From positions 186,001 through 250,000 of the forward strand of contig NZ_JAWLAR010000002.1 of NCBI RefSeq assembly GCF_041395345.1: 64,000 nt of DNA, read 5' to 3'. The stretch is from Dokdonella sp041395345. GTDB taxonomy: Bacteria > Pseudomonadota > Gammaproteobacteria > Xanthomonadales > Rhodanobacteraceae. This document shows, piece by piece, positions 1-8,498 of this stretch (position 1 is the first letter of the stretch; each line of letters opens with the position of its first letter). Below the pieces are notes generated by a model that worked only from the letters and a program-made list of their open reading frames with translations, made no database searches and was not told the origin of the DNA. Both the position numbers and the translations under genes were made by a program.

Positions 1-1380
1 CATCATCAGGCCGACCACGCGCGGCACCGAAAGCTGGGTAACCGCCGAGAGTCCGATCGGCGACAACAGCATTTCGCCAATCTCGAGTACGAAGTATGCC
101 AGCACGAACCACCAGATATTGGTCAGACCGTTGGCCTCGGGATGACGCGCGCTCCAGACCAGTACAAGGAAGGCGAGCCCGGCGAATATCAGTCCGTAGG
201 CGGACTTGGCAGGCTTGCTCGGATTGAGCCCGTGTTTCTCCAGCCGTGGCCACAGCCAGGCAAAGAATGGCGCAAGAACCAGGATGAAGAATGCGCCCAG
301 GAAGGTCAGCTGGCTGGCCGACCACTCCAGGCCGAGCGCCTGATGGTTCATGGCGCGGTCCGAAAACAGCACCCAGGAACCGTAGGTCTGCTCGTACAGG
401 GTAAAGAACAGCAGGCAGAAGGCGATGAAGGTGAGCACGGCAAACATCTGGTCGCGTTCGACCTTGGTGCAATGCTTGAACATGAACCAGAGGATGCCGC
501 TGAACAGGCAGACCGAGACCAGGTGCATCGACAGTACGACCGGCGTCGGCTCGAAAAATCCCGGAACGATCGCGAGGATCAGCGAATGCGCCTGAATCAG
601 GGCCCAGACCACGAACAGGCCGGCCAGTGCGCAGAGATAGATGACATGCTCGCGCGATAGCGGGCCGAACAAACGCTCACGAAGCTTTTCCGGATCACGC
701 GGTTCGGCATGGCCCATCAGGTATTTCTGGCCATACAGGAAATTGGCCAGGCCGGCGATCATGCCGATGCCGGCAGCGCCGAAACCCCAGCCCCAGCCGT
801 AGGTTTCACCGAGCCAGCCGCAGAACAGGGCTGAGACCGTCGCACCAATATTGATGCCGGCATAGAAGATGCTGAAGCCGGAATCGCGACGCGGATCGTT
901 TTCCGGATAGAGCTTGCCGACGATGGTCGAGATGTTCGGCTTGAGGAAGCCGACACCCATGATGATCAGCGCCAGCGAGAAATAGAACACCTGCAATGCA
1001 GCGGTGTCGCGCGTGATCACGCCGTTCACCATCGTGGCCTGATCGCCTTCGATGGCCATGCCGAGGTGACCGAGGACCAGCAGGACGCCACCGAAGACAA
1101 CCGCCTTGCGCATGCCGAGCCAGCGATCCGCAATCAGCCCGCCAATGACCGGCATCGCATAGACCAGGCCGCCATAGGCGCCGATCAGGTTGTAGCCGAA
1201 GTCATCGGTGAACAGGTGGTACTTGACCAGATACAGCAGCAGCAGGGCCTTCATGCCATAGAAGGAGAACCGCTCCCACATCTCGGTAAAGAAACAGATG
1301 TAGAGGCCCTTGGGATGGCCCAGGAATTCAGCGTTTCGCAAGGGCGCAGGGTCAGCAGGCAATTCGGGCGACATGCACAT
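1..1380 (-). CDS. POT/PTR2-family proton-dependent oligopeptide transporter (3' end outside window)
   Basis: Inner-membrane proton-coupled uptake of di- and tripeptides is the known role of this family. The reverse-strand reading frame is open from the window edge to an ATG at 1380; a second in-frame ATG at 1374 is better spaced from a weak GGA and may be the real start. Near the N-terminus the protein has FFTEMWERFSFYGMKALLLL, matching the ExxER-type motif and first helix of PTR2 proteins. It continues with GGLIADRWLGMRK, NISTIVGKLYPENDPRRDSG and FYAGINIG, all family hallmarks. About 460 residues are visible with many hydrophobic helices; the last part at the window edge reads IGLSAVTQLSVPRVVGLMM, a late-helix motif. 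The frame is intact, and only the C-terminal end is missing. The exact substrate cannot be read from sequence. Confidence 0.93.
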   Translation of the reverse strand, partial: MCMSPELPADPAPLRNAEFLGHPKGLYICFFTEMWERFSFYGMKALLLLYLVKYHLFTDDFGYNLIGAYGGLVYAMPVIGGLIADRWLGMRKAVVFGGVLLVLGHLGMAIEGDQATMVNGVITRDTAALQVFYFSLALIIMGVGFLKPNISTIVGKLYPENDPRRDSGFSIFYAGINIGATVSALFCGWLGETYGWGWGFGAAGIGMIAGLANFLYGQKYLMGHAEPRDPEKLRERLFGPLSREHVIYLCALAGLFVVWALIQAHSLILAIVPGFFEPTPVVLSMHLVSVCLFSGILWFMFKHCTKVERDQMFAVLTFIAFCLLFFTLYEQTYGSWVLFSDRAMNHQALGLEWSASQLTFLGAFFILVLAPFFAWLWPRLEKHGLNPSKPAKSAYGLIFAGLAFLVLVWSARHPEANGLTNIWWFVLAYFVLEIGEMLLSPIGLSAVTQLSVPRVVGLMM

Positions 1381-1591
1381 TTCCGGCAACGGGCAGGCAC
1401 CGAGTATAGCCATGCATGCCGCAGACCGGCCCGGAACAGGACGGCCCGATCAGCTGTCCCGCTTGCTGCAGCAGCCCGGGCTTGGCCGGATGTTGTCGAT
1501 AGGAATCAACACCTTGCCCTTGCCGATGGAGAGGCGAGTGGTCCGCGCCGGAATCGATCCACGCTCCGACGGCCAGCTGAAGCGGGGTGCC

Positions 1592-3361
1592 TCAGCAGGT
1601 GACACCCTCGCTTGCGCTCGCCTGGCTGACAGAAGGCGGCGGTGATGGTCGCGAGGTCCTCTCAAAGCGACCGAGGTAGCGATCACGCTTCTTCTGCCTG
1701 AGCCGGGCCAGGTCCACCAGGATCAGGCCATCGATCGAATCGGCAAATGCCGGATCGATGCCAAAGCCGAGAAAGCGGGTGCCACCCGGCTCGCACAGCT
1801 CGGAGTATTGCTTGTAAAGGGTCGGTATCCGCACGCCCAAGGAATCGAGTCGGTCGCGCAACAGCGGCATCGCGGATTCGGCATCGAGCACGCCGAAGTC
1901 GGGCGGCACATCGACAAAGCGAAACGGTCGCTGCGTATGCACCAGCTGCTGGTCGTGACCGAAGTAGCGCGAGTAGTAGGCCACCAGCCACTCGCGCGCC
2001 TCGCGCGGCAGGTTGGCGCTGATCGACACCGGCCCGAACAGGTAGCGAATCTCCCGGTGCTGCTGCAACCACGCGCCGATGCCGTACCAGAGATAGTCGA
2101 GACTGCGCGTGCCCCAGTACTTCGGTTGCACGAAACTGCGTCCCAGCTCCATGCCACGCTCGATCGTCGGCAGCAACCGGCCATCAAACTCGAACAGGCT
2201 CGCCGTGTAGAGGCCCTTCTGACCCTTCGTGTCGAGCACACGCGCGCACGGCACGGCGCGGTAGGCGCCGGCTACTTCGCTTGCTTCGGCATCCCAGAGC
2301 ACGATGTGGTCGTACCAGCTGTCGTAGGCGTCGGTATCCATGCGCCTGCCGGTGCCCTCGCCGACGCGGCGGAATGTCAGTTCGCGCAAACGCGAAATTT
2401 CTCGCAGCAGAACCGAATCGCTGGACAATCGGCCGCCATGGATGCGCTTGCCGTCGGCGGTTTCACCGAGCAGATCCAGGCGATCCAGCTCGGCACGTAT
2501 CGCGCCAACCGCGGGTCGATGGATCAACGGCGCCTGCGCGGTTGGCCACTGATCATCCCGCCGTCCGATGGCGTACACGGCACGACGTACATCGCGGCTG
2601 GCGCGCTGCCGATCGGCCGGGCCCTGCATGAATTCGCTGACTGCGCGTGGCCGGCCGACGCGGACCTCAAGACGTTTTTCCCTGGCGAACATCTCGCGCG
2701 CCAGCAGACCGGTTCCGAGCGGACGAAAGAGTGCGGATGCTGCATAGAACAGCGCCGAATTCCTGCCCTCGATGCGCAGCGGGACGACCGGAGCGCCTGC
2801 CTGGTCGGCAAAGCGCAGGAATCCATGCCGCCATGGTGCATCGCGAATACCCAGCGCGGTCATGCGTGAAACTTCACCGGCCGGAAATACGATCACGGCC
2901 TCTTCGCGCTCCAGCGCCGCCGAGATCTGTCGAACACTGTCCGGACCCGCCTTGCCGCCAAACACGCGCAGAGGAATGAGCAAGTCCGACAGGCCCTCGA
3001 AGGCAAGCAGGAAATCGTTGGCGACGATGCGAACGTCGCGGCGCACGCTGCCAACCATCGACAGCAATACCAGCGCATCAAGCGCACCCAGTGGGTGATT
3101 GGCGACGAGAACAACGCGACCGGTCTCCGGGATACGCTCGCGTTCAACCTGATCGACCAGGAAACGGCAGTTGCGCCATTCGAGAGCCGCCTCGACCAGG
3201 GCCAGTCCGCGCAAGTGGGCATTCTCGCGCAGGAATTCCTCGATGGCATCGAGGCGCGACGCGCGCGCAATGGAGCGCACCAGCGGTCGCGCGAGGTCCG
3301 CTCGCCGACCCGAAAACCAGTGCGGAAAGCGCGACTCGACCTTCGACTCGAGATTCAGCAT
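1592..3361 (-). CDS. olsF: OlsF-like bifunctional ornithine lipid synthase (acyltransferase + GNAT N-acyltransferase)
   Basis: A 589-residue protein with two acyltransferase halves, the arrangement of OlsF, which makes phosphorus-free ornithine lipid from ornithine and acyl donors at the inner membrane. The N-terminal half (about 60-290) is of PlsC/lysophospholipid acyltransferase type: NHPLGALDALVLL carries an H-x5-D motif, the spacing seen in OlsF-type proteins rather than the H-x4-D of PlsC, and VFPAGEVSR matches the second PlsC block. The C-terminal half (about 320-560) looks like the GNAT-type N-acyltransferase domain shared with hemolysin-like OlsB proteins, with YDSWYDHIVLWD and PKYWGTRSLDYLWYGIG. 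The ATG at 3361 has AGGAAG upstream. It is divergent from btaA. A lyso-lipid acyltransferase without ornithine specificity is the alternative; the neighbouring betaine-lipid genes favour OlsF. Confidence 0.8.
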   Translation of the reverse strand: MLNLESKVESRFPHWFSGRRADLARPLVRSIARASRLDAIEEFLRENAHLRGLALVEAALEWRNCRFLVDQVERERIPETGRVVLVANHPLGALDALVLLSMVGSVRRDVRIVANDFLLAFEGLSDLLIPLRVFGGKAGPDSVRQISAALEREEAVIVFPAGEVSRMTALGIRDAPWRHGFLRFADQAGAPVVPLRIEGRNSALFYAASALFRPLGTGLLAREMFAREKRLEVRVGRPRAVSEFMQGPADRQRASRDVRRAVYAIGRRDDQWPTAQAPLIHRPAVGAIRAELDRLDLLGETADGKRIHGGRLSSDSVLLREISRLRELTFRRVGEGTGRRMDTDAYDSWYDHIVLWDAEASEVAGAYRAVPCARVLDTKGQKGLYTASLFEFDGRLLPTIERGMELGRSFVQPKYWGTRSLDYLWYGIGAWLQQHREIRYLFGPVSISANLPREAREWLVAYYSRYFGHDQQLVHTQRPFRFVDVPPDFGVLDAESAMPLLRDRLDSLGVRIPTLYKQYSELCEPGGTRFLGFGIDPAFADSIDGLILVDLARLRQKKRDRYLGRFERTSRPSPPPSVSQASASEGVTC

Positions 3362-3430
3362 GCAGCGGACTTCCTGGCGAATCGGAGCCTCGCATGCTGC
3401 GCACTTGAAGTTTCACCGCAATGACGACTT

Positions 3431-3448
3431 TCTTCACGTCACTGTCAC
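3431..3448 (+). promoter_or_regulatory. candidate Pho-box upstream of btaA (divergent olsF/btaA region)
   Basis: TCTTCACGTCACTGTCAC resembles the 18-bp PhoB box (CTGTCATAAATCTGTCAC). The second half (3442-3448) is a perfect CTGTCAC; the first half, 11 bp upstream, matches only TCAC. A partial GTGTCAA follows at 3450. The site lies about 42 bp before the preferred btaA ATG at 3490, a plausible activator distance. It was found by eye and the first half is weak. If real, it also argues against a btaA start at 3421, because the box would then lie inside the coding region. Confidence 0.35.
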
Positions 3449-3489
3449 AGTGTCAAAGCAGGATAGATGTCCGAAACCGAGCCTTCGGA

Positions 3490-4710
3490 ATGATGCTGAT
3501 GCAATCCACCATGGCAGCCACCCCGGCAAGCCTGCGCGACAGACTGGATCGACGCATCTTCAATGCGATCTGGTCGCGCAATCTAGTCTACAACACATGC
3601 TGGGAAGATCCCGCGGTCGACAACCAGGCGCTTGCACTCGGCCCGGATGACACCGTGTTGGTCATCACCAGCGCCGGCTGCAACGCGCTCGACTACGCCT
3701 TGCGCGCTCCGCGGCGCATCCACTGCGTGGATGCCAATCCGCGTCAGAACGCCCTACTCGAATTGAAGATCGCCGGCATTCGTCGCCTCGCCCACGAGGA
3801 CTTCTTCGCGATCTTCGGCGAGGGTTATCACCCGCGCTTCGAATGCCTCTATCTGGAACGCCTGCGTGCGGAGCTCTCTCCATTCGCCCAGGACTACTGG
3901 GATCGCCACGCGAACTGGTTCACCAGCCGGCGCGGCAGTTTCTATTTCCACGGACTCTCCGGCATCGTCGCGCGCGTCGCCCGCGGCTGGTTTCGGGCCC
4001 GACCGAAATTGCATGCCGCGACGATCGACCTGCTCTCGGCCAGCGATCTCGAAGAGCAACGCCGCATCTACGACGAACGCGTTTCCCCGTTGCTCTGGGG
4101 CAGGGGCGTGAACTGGCTGATCTCGCGCCAGTTCGTCATGAACCTGCTCGGCGTTCCCCACCCCCAGCGTCGCCTGGTCGAAGCCCAGCACCACAACGGC
4201 GTTGCCGGCTTCATTCGCGACTCAATTCAGTACGTGTGCCGCCAGCTGCCGCTGACCAACAACTATTTCTGGCGCGTGTATCTGACCGGCCGCTATTCAC
4301 CGGATTGCTGCCCGGAATACCTCAAACCGGCAAATTTCGAGCGTCTCAAGAGCGGTCTGGTCGACAGCATTCACGTGCATACCCGCACCGTCACCGAGTT
4401 CCTCAAGGACACGGATGAGCGCATCAGCCGCTTCGTCCTGCTTGATCACATGGACTGGATGAGTTCGTACTATCCGGATGCGCTGCGCGAGGAATGGGAG
4501 GCCATTCTTGATCGAGCCTCGCCCAGTGCACGCATCCTGCTTCGCAGCGCGCAAACACGGCCCGAATGGCTGGACGCGCTGGCAGTCGGTCCGGGCAATC
4601 GCAGCCTGCGCGAGACCCTGCATTTCCACAACGACCTGGCCGATGCCCTGCAGCCCGCCGATCGCGTGCACACCTACGCTGGCTTCGTGATTGCCGATGC
4701 GCCGGCTTGA
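3490..4710 (+). CDS. btaA: BtaA: SAM:diacylglycerol 3-amino-3-carboxypropyl transferase (DUF3419)
   Basis: First enzyme of betaine lipid (DGTS) synthesis: it transfers the 3-amino-3-carboxypropyl group of SAM onto diacylglycerol, giving diacylglycerylhomoserine. The family signature is clear near the N-terminus (NLVYNTCWEDPAVD), followed by a SAM-fold segment VLVITSAGCNALDYAL and VDANPRQNALLELK, then DYWDRHANWFTSRRGSFYF. A downstream block, FVLLDHMDWMSSYYPDAL, is also typical. From the ATG at 3490 the protein is 406 residues. The frame runs back to 3421, but those 23 extra residues are unconserved-looking and overlap a possible Pho-box, so 3490 (or 3511) is preferred. The 3' end overlaps btaB by 14 bp, so the two are translationally linked. 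BtaB and PlcP directly downstream make the assignment strong. Confidence 0.92.
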   Translation: MMLMQSTMAATPASLRDRLDRRIFNAIWSRNLVYNTCWEDPAVDNQALALGPDDTVLVITSAGCNALDYALRAPRRIHCVDANPRQNALLELKIAGIRRLAHEDFFAIFGEGYHPRFECLYLERLRAELSPFAQDYWDRHANWFTSRRGSFYFHGLSGIVARVARGWFRARPKLHAATIDLLSASDLEEQRRIYDERVSPLLWGRGVNWLISRQFVMNLLGVPHPQRRLVEAQHHNGVAGFIRDSIQYVCRQLPLTNNYFWRVYLTGRYSPDCCPEYLKPANFERLKSGLVDSIHVHTRTVTEFLKDTDERISRFVLLDHMDWMSSYYPDALREEWEAILDRASPSARILLRSAQTRPEWLDALAVGPGNRSLRETLHFHNDLADALQPADRVHTYAGFVIADAPA

Positions 4711-5428
4711 CGCCATCCGGGCCGACTTTCCGATCCTGCGCGCCATGCTGCGCGGTATGCCGAAGTCGGCCAACCAGGCCGACAGCCTGGCCGAATTCTA
4801 TGCGCCGCAAGCCGATTCCTACGATCGCTTCCGTGAGCGTCTGCTGCACGGGCGCGAACAGCTTGTCGAGAAGATTCCCCTGTTTGCGGGCGCGCATGTG
4901 GTCGACCTCGGTGGAGGCACCGGTCGCAACATCGAGTATTTCGGCGATCGTGCTGCGCACATCGAGCGCTATGAGGTTGTCGATCTGTGTGAGCCGATGC
5001 TGGAGCGTGCCCTCAAGCGCTCGGGCAACTATCCACAGCTGCGCGCCATCCACGCAGACGCGACCCGATGGAAACCGGCGCACGACGTTGACGTCGTCAT
5101 CCTTTCCTATTCCCTGACCATGATCCCGGACTGGCGCGCGGCCATCGTCAATGCCTTGTCGATGCTCAAGCCCGGCGGCGTTCTGGCGGTGGTCGATTTC
5201 TATGTCGCGGCAGAAAACCCGCTGCCAGGCTGCAGCCGACATTCCTGGCTGACACGGCGCTTCTGGCCAGCCTGGTTCAGCCACGATGGCGTACGCCTGG
5301 ACAGCGCCCAGCTGCCGACCTTGTGCAGCCTGCTGCCGACCTGTGAATTGACCGAGACCTGCGCGCCGGTTCCGTATCTTCCACTGCTACGCGTGCCGTA
5401 CTACTCCTTCATCGGTCGCAAGCCATGA
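4697..5428 (+). CDS. btaB: BtaB-like SAM-dependent N-methyltransferase (betaine lipid synthesis)
   Basis: Second enzyme of DGTS synthesis: three successive methylations of the amino group of diacylglycerylhomoserine using SAM. The 243-residue protein is a class I methyltransferase: motif I is VVDLGGGTGRNIEYFGD (about residue 68), the acidic post-II residue is in YEVVDLCEPMLERA, and VVILSYSLTMIPDWRAAI is the motif IV region. Near the N-terminus, FYAPQADSYDRFRERLLHGR matches BtaB/PmtA-like proteins. The frame opens at a TTG at 4691; the ATG two codons later (4697) is preferred. The start overlaps the end of btaA and the stop overlaps the plcP start (ATGA), which indicates one operon. By sequence alone a PmtA-type phosphatidylethanolamine methyltransferase is possible; the position after btaA decides for BtaB. 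Confidence 0.9.
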   Translation: MRRLDAIRADFPILRAMLRGMPKSANQADSLAEFYAPQADSYDRFRERLLHGREQLVEKIPLFAGAHVVDLGGGTGRNIEYFGDRAAHIERYEVVDLCEPMLERALKRSGNYPQLRAIHADATRWKPAHDVDVVILSYSLTMIPDWRAAIVNALSMLKPGGVLAVVDFYVAAENPLPGCSRHSWLTRRFWPAWFSHDGVRLDSAQLPTLCSLLPTCELTETCAPVPYLPLLRVPYYSFIGRKP

Positions 5429-6258
5429 GCACACGTGTCCGCTCTGTCTTCATCTCCGATGTGCACCTGGGCACGCGTGCCTGCCAGGCCGAGCGGCTGC
5501 TCGAATTCCTGCGCGCCTACTCGGCCGAGAACCTGTTCATGGTGGGCGACATTGTCGATTTCTGGGCCATGAAACGCGAAGTGCGCTGGACCCAGGCGCA
5601 GAACACGGTCGTGCAGAAAATCCTGCGTCGAGCGCGCCACGGCGAGCAGGTCTACTTCATTCCCGGCAACCACGACGAAGCACTGCGCGAGCACGTCGGA
5701 ATCAGCTTCGGCGACATTGCCCTGGTTCAGGAGCACGTCCATGTAATGGCGGACGGCAAACGCTTTCTGGTCCTGCACGGCGACGAGTTTGACCAGGTCA
5801 CCCGCTACCATCGATGGGTCGCGGTACTTGGCGATATCGCCTACAACTGGCTGGTGCGAATCAATGTCTGGCTGTCCTGGGTACGCCGGCGCCTCGATAT
5901 CCCGGGTTACTGGTCGCTGGCCGGTTACGCCAAACGCAAGGTCAAGATTGCGGTCAGCTTCGTGGGCGACTTCGAAAGTTCGGTCGCCCGCGCCGTACGC
6001 GAGCGTGGCCTGGACGGCGTGATCTGCGGACACATTCATGTCGCAGCCATGCACAGGGTCGATGGCATCGACTATGTGAACTGCGGAGACTGGGTCGACA
6101 GCTGCACGGCCATCGTCGAACATCACGATGGTCGTCTCGAGCTGATCGAATGGGAGAAAACCGGCGCGGAACCGATCAGCGAAGAAATCGCGTCTGCACT
6201 GCATGACCTGGCCAGGGCGCCGGTTGCCTCGGCATCGCCGAACAGGATCGAGCAGTGA
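5425..6258 (+). CDS. plcP: PlcP-like metallophosphoesterase (phospholipase C for lipid remodelling)
   Basis: Calcineurin-type phosphoesterase of 277 residues, last gene of the btaA-btaB operon (4-bp ATGA overlap). All metal-binding blocks are present: FISDVHLG, MVGDIVDFW, IPGNHDE, VLHGDEFD and VICGHIHVAA. Such proteins are often annotated as UDP-2,3-diacylglucosamine diphosphatase (LpxH), but the LpxH-typical HGDxLCTDD block is absent. In its place stand HGDEFDQVTRYHRWVAVLGD, PGYWSLAGYAKRKVK and YVNCGDWVDSCTAIVEHHDG, which resemble PlcP of Sinorhizobium meliloti. PlcP cleaves phosphatidylcholine and related lipids to diacylglycerol under phosphate starvation, and that product is the substrate of BtaA. 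Function is inferred from family and operon; an LpxH-like role is not excluded. Confidence 0.82.
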   Translation: MSTRVRSVFISDVHLGTRACQAERLLEFLRAYSAENLFMVGDIVDFWAMKREVRWTQAQNTVVQKILRRARHGEQVYFIPGNHDEALREHVGISFGDIALVQEHVHVMADGKRFLVLHGDEFDQVTRYHRWVAVLGDIAYNWLVRINVWLSWVRRRLDIPGYWSLAGYAKRKVKIAVSFVGDFESSVARAVRERGLDGVICGHIHVAAMHRVDGIDYVNCGDWVDSCTAIVEHHDGRLELIEWEKTGAEPISEEIASALHDLARAPVASASPNRIEQ

Positions 6259-6274
6259 GCGGACCGTGCAAACT

Positions 6275-8089
6275 TCAGAATGCGGTCAGCACACCGAGAA
6301 ACTCCTCGCCGTAGCTGGCCAGCTTCTTTTCACCCACGCCACTGATCGTGGCCAGCTCGCCGAGCGATTGGGGCTGCTCGCGAAGCATCTGCAGCAAGGT
6401 GGCGTCGGCGAATATCCGATAGGCCGGTATGCCCTGCTCCCTGGCCAGCCGCGCCCGCGTGTTGCGCAGTGATTCCCACAGCGCCGACTCGTGCGGCGCG
6501 ATGTCGATGCTCTGACTCGAGCGCGCGCTGCGAGCCGTCTTCTGCCGGGCCTTGCGTTCGACCTTGTCCGCGACATGGCGCATGTGGACTGTGGTCTCGC
6601 CGCGCAGCACGGCACGGCTGGCATCTGCCAGACGCAACGTGCCATAGCCTTCGTCGTCCGGCACCAGCAAGCCGGCGGCGACCAGCTGCCGGAAAATCGC
6701 GCTCCACTGCCGGTCATCGAATTCGGCGCCAATCCCGAACGTGCTGAGCCTGTCGTGGTCGAACTTGCTCACCCTCTCGCCTTCCATTCCTCGCAGTACG
6801 TCGACCAGATGCCTGACCCCAAAGTGCTGGCCGGTGCGATAAACGCAGGACAGGGCTTTTTGCGCGGCCACGGTCGCGTCCCAGGTCTTCGGCGGATCCA
6901 GGCAGTTGTCGCAATTGCCGCAGCTCCCCGATGGCATCTCGCCGAAATAGCTCAGCAACTGGCGGCGTCGGCAAGTCGTGCTTTCGGCAAAACCGATCAG
7001 CGCATTGAGCTTGGCCCGCTCGACCCGCTTGCGCTCCTCGCCCGAATCCGACTTGGCGATGAACTGCGACAGGGTAACGACGTCGCCCAGGCCGTAGGTC
7101 ATCCAGGCTTCCGATGCCAGGCCATCGCGACCGGCGCGCCCGGTTTCCTGGTAGTAGCCCTCAAGACTCTTGGGCAGGTCCAGATGCACGACGAAACGCA
7201 CGTCGGGTTTGTCGATGCCCATGCCAAAGGCGATGGTCGCGACCATGACAACGCCGTCATCGCGCAGGAAGCGCTGCTGGTTGGCGCGGCGCGCCGCAGC
7301 GTCCATGCCGGCGTGATATGGCAGGGCGACAAACCCGTCCTCGACCAGGGCCGCGGCAATCGTCTCGACCTTGTTGCGTGACAGGCAATAGACGATGCCG
7401 GCTTCATCGCGATGGCTGGTGAGGAAATCCCTGAGCTGACGACGCGGATTGTCCTTCTCGACCACGCTGTAGCGGATGTTCGGGCGATCGAAACTGGCAA
7501 CGAAGCTGCGCGCGGATTCCAGCCCGAGCCGCTCGATGATCTCGCGTCGTGTCGGCGCGTCGGCGGTGGCGGTCAGTGCGATGCGCGGCACCTCCGGAAA
7601 GCGTTCATGCAGGATGGTCAGCTGCCGGTACTCGGGGCGGAAGTCGTGCCCCCACTGCGACACGCAATGCGCCTCGTCGATGGCGAACAGACTGATCTCG
7701 GCCTGTTCGAGCAAGTCGAGAAAGCGGCCGGTCAGCAAACGTTCCGGCGCGACGTACAGCATCTTGAGATCGCCCGCCCGAAGCCGCTGCTCGACTTCGC
7801 GCTGGGCTGCGGCATCGAGACTGGAGTTGAGAAATGCCGCCTCGATGCCAAGCTGATGCAGGGCTTCGACCTGGTCCTGCATCAGTGCGATCAGGGGCGA
7901 GACGATGATGGCCGTGCCCGGTCGAAGCAGGGCAGGTATCTGGTAGCACAGAGACTTGCCGCCGCCCGTCGGCATCAACACCAGGGCATCGCCTCCCGCA
8001 CTGATACGTTCGATGATGGCTTGCTGATCGCCGCGAAACGCGGCATAGCCAAATACGGAATTGAGAACTTGCAGCGGAGTTTCGGACAT
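6275..8089 (-). CDS. recQ: RecQ ATP-dependent DNA helicase
   Basis: 3'-5' superfamily 2 DNA helicase used in recombination and fork repair. The 604-residue length is standard. Walker A is MPTGGGKSLCYQIPAL (about residue 40), Walker B/DExH is FAIDEAHCVSQWGHDFRPEY, followed by ALTATAD. The second RecA domain has YCLSRNKVE, VATIAFGMGIDKPDVRFVVH and the arginine-finger region YYQETGRAGRDG. Zinc ligands are in CRRRQLLSYFGE and CGNCDNC, then a winged helix, and a C-terminal HRDC domain (about 525-600) ending ISGVGEKKLASYGEEFLGVL. The gene converges with plcP, 16 bp apart. No unusual residues were seen. Confidence 0.97.
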   Translation of the reverse strand: MSETPLQVLNSVFGYAAFRGDQQAIIERISAGGDALVLMPTGGGKSLCYQIPALLRPGTAIIVSPLIALMQDQVEALHQLGIEAAFLNSSLDAAAQREVEQRLRAGDLKMLYVAPERLLTGRFLDLLEQAEISLFAIDEAHCVSQWGHDFRPEYRQLTILHERFPEVPRIALTATADAPTRREIIERLGLESARSFVASFDRPNIRYSVVEKDNPRRQLRDFLTSHRDEAGIVYCLSRNKVETIAAALVEDGFVALPYHAGMDAAARRANQQRFLRDDGVVMVATIAFGMGIDKPDVRFVVHLDLPKSLEGYYQETGRAGRDGLASEAWMTYGLGDVVTLSQFIAKSDSGEERKRVERAKLNALIGFAESTTCRRRQLLSYFGEMPSGSCGNCDNCLDPPKTWDATVAAQKALSCVYRTGQHFGVRHLVDVLRGMEGERVSKFDHDRLSTFGIGAEFDDRQWSAIFRQLVAAGLLVPDDEGYGTLRLADASRAVLRGETTVHMRHVADKVERKARQKTARSARSSQSIDIAPHESALWESLRNTRARLAREQGIPAYRIFADATLLQMLREQPQSLGELATISGVGEKKLASYGEEFLGVLTAF

Positions 8090-8498
8090 GGTGGCGATGC
8101 TAGCAGTTGCCCGCGCCTGACGTTGAGTGAAGTTGTTTCATTCTGCGGATGACGTGCGCTGCCAGGCTTGCCGGGACCTTGCAACGGATGGAGTGGTTTC
8201 CGAAAGATCAGTAGCTTTCGGCCAGGTGCCGCTCATCCTTCGACAGGCTCGGGACGAACGGCTGTTTGAGGAGCGGTTCATCCTTCGAACGACACGGAAC
8301 CGAATGGCACTGACTTGGCGCCACCTCCTGATTTTCGTCACTCCAGCGCAGGCTGGAGTCCAGTTCCATTGCTGTCACGGCAAGAATCAAGAAAGAACTG
8401 GATCCCAGCCTGCGCTGGGATGACGAGCACCAGATTCGTGCCGTTCGCCCTGAGCCTTTCGAAGGGCGCTTTGGGAACCTCATGGAACGAGTTTCCGG
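8090..8498. repeat. 409-bp non-coding gap with two nested inverted pairs of REP-like palindromes
   Basis: Two families of short repeats are nested. Outer pair, inverted: 8234-8262 (core CCTTCGACAGGCTCGGGACG) and 8440-8468 (core CCCTGAGCCTTTCGAAGGGC). Inner pair, inverted: 8335-8366 and 8395-8426; each arm contains a CCAGCGCAGGCTGG-type palindrome, and together they form a long hairpin starting TCGTCACTCCAGCG and ending CGCTGGGATGACGA with a 28-base loop. A further half copy of the outer type is at 8277-8292. Single degenerate half copies of the inner type recur at 29941-29969 and about 52984-53008. Such elements are widespread REP/BIME-type repeats. Nothing coding was found here. Confidence 0.8.

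Noticed and set aside
1450..1686. Reverse-strand open frame (78 codons) after olsF, ending IGKGKVLIPIDNIRPSPGCC
   Set aside because: It overlaps the end of olsF in another frame, has no supported start and matches no family I know. The 211-bp gap 1381-1591 shows nothing else.
1808..2869. Long plus-strand open frame inside olsF
   Set aside because: Antisense shadow of a GC-rich gene with clear acyltransferase motifs on the other strand.
3421..3489. Upstream extension of btaA (23 extra residues from ATG 3421)
   Set aside because: The extra residues look unlike BtaA, and the candidate Pho-box and promoter would fall inside the coding region.
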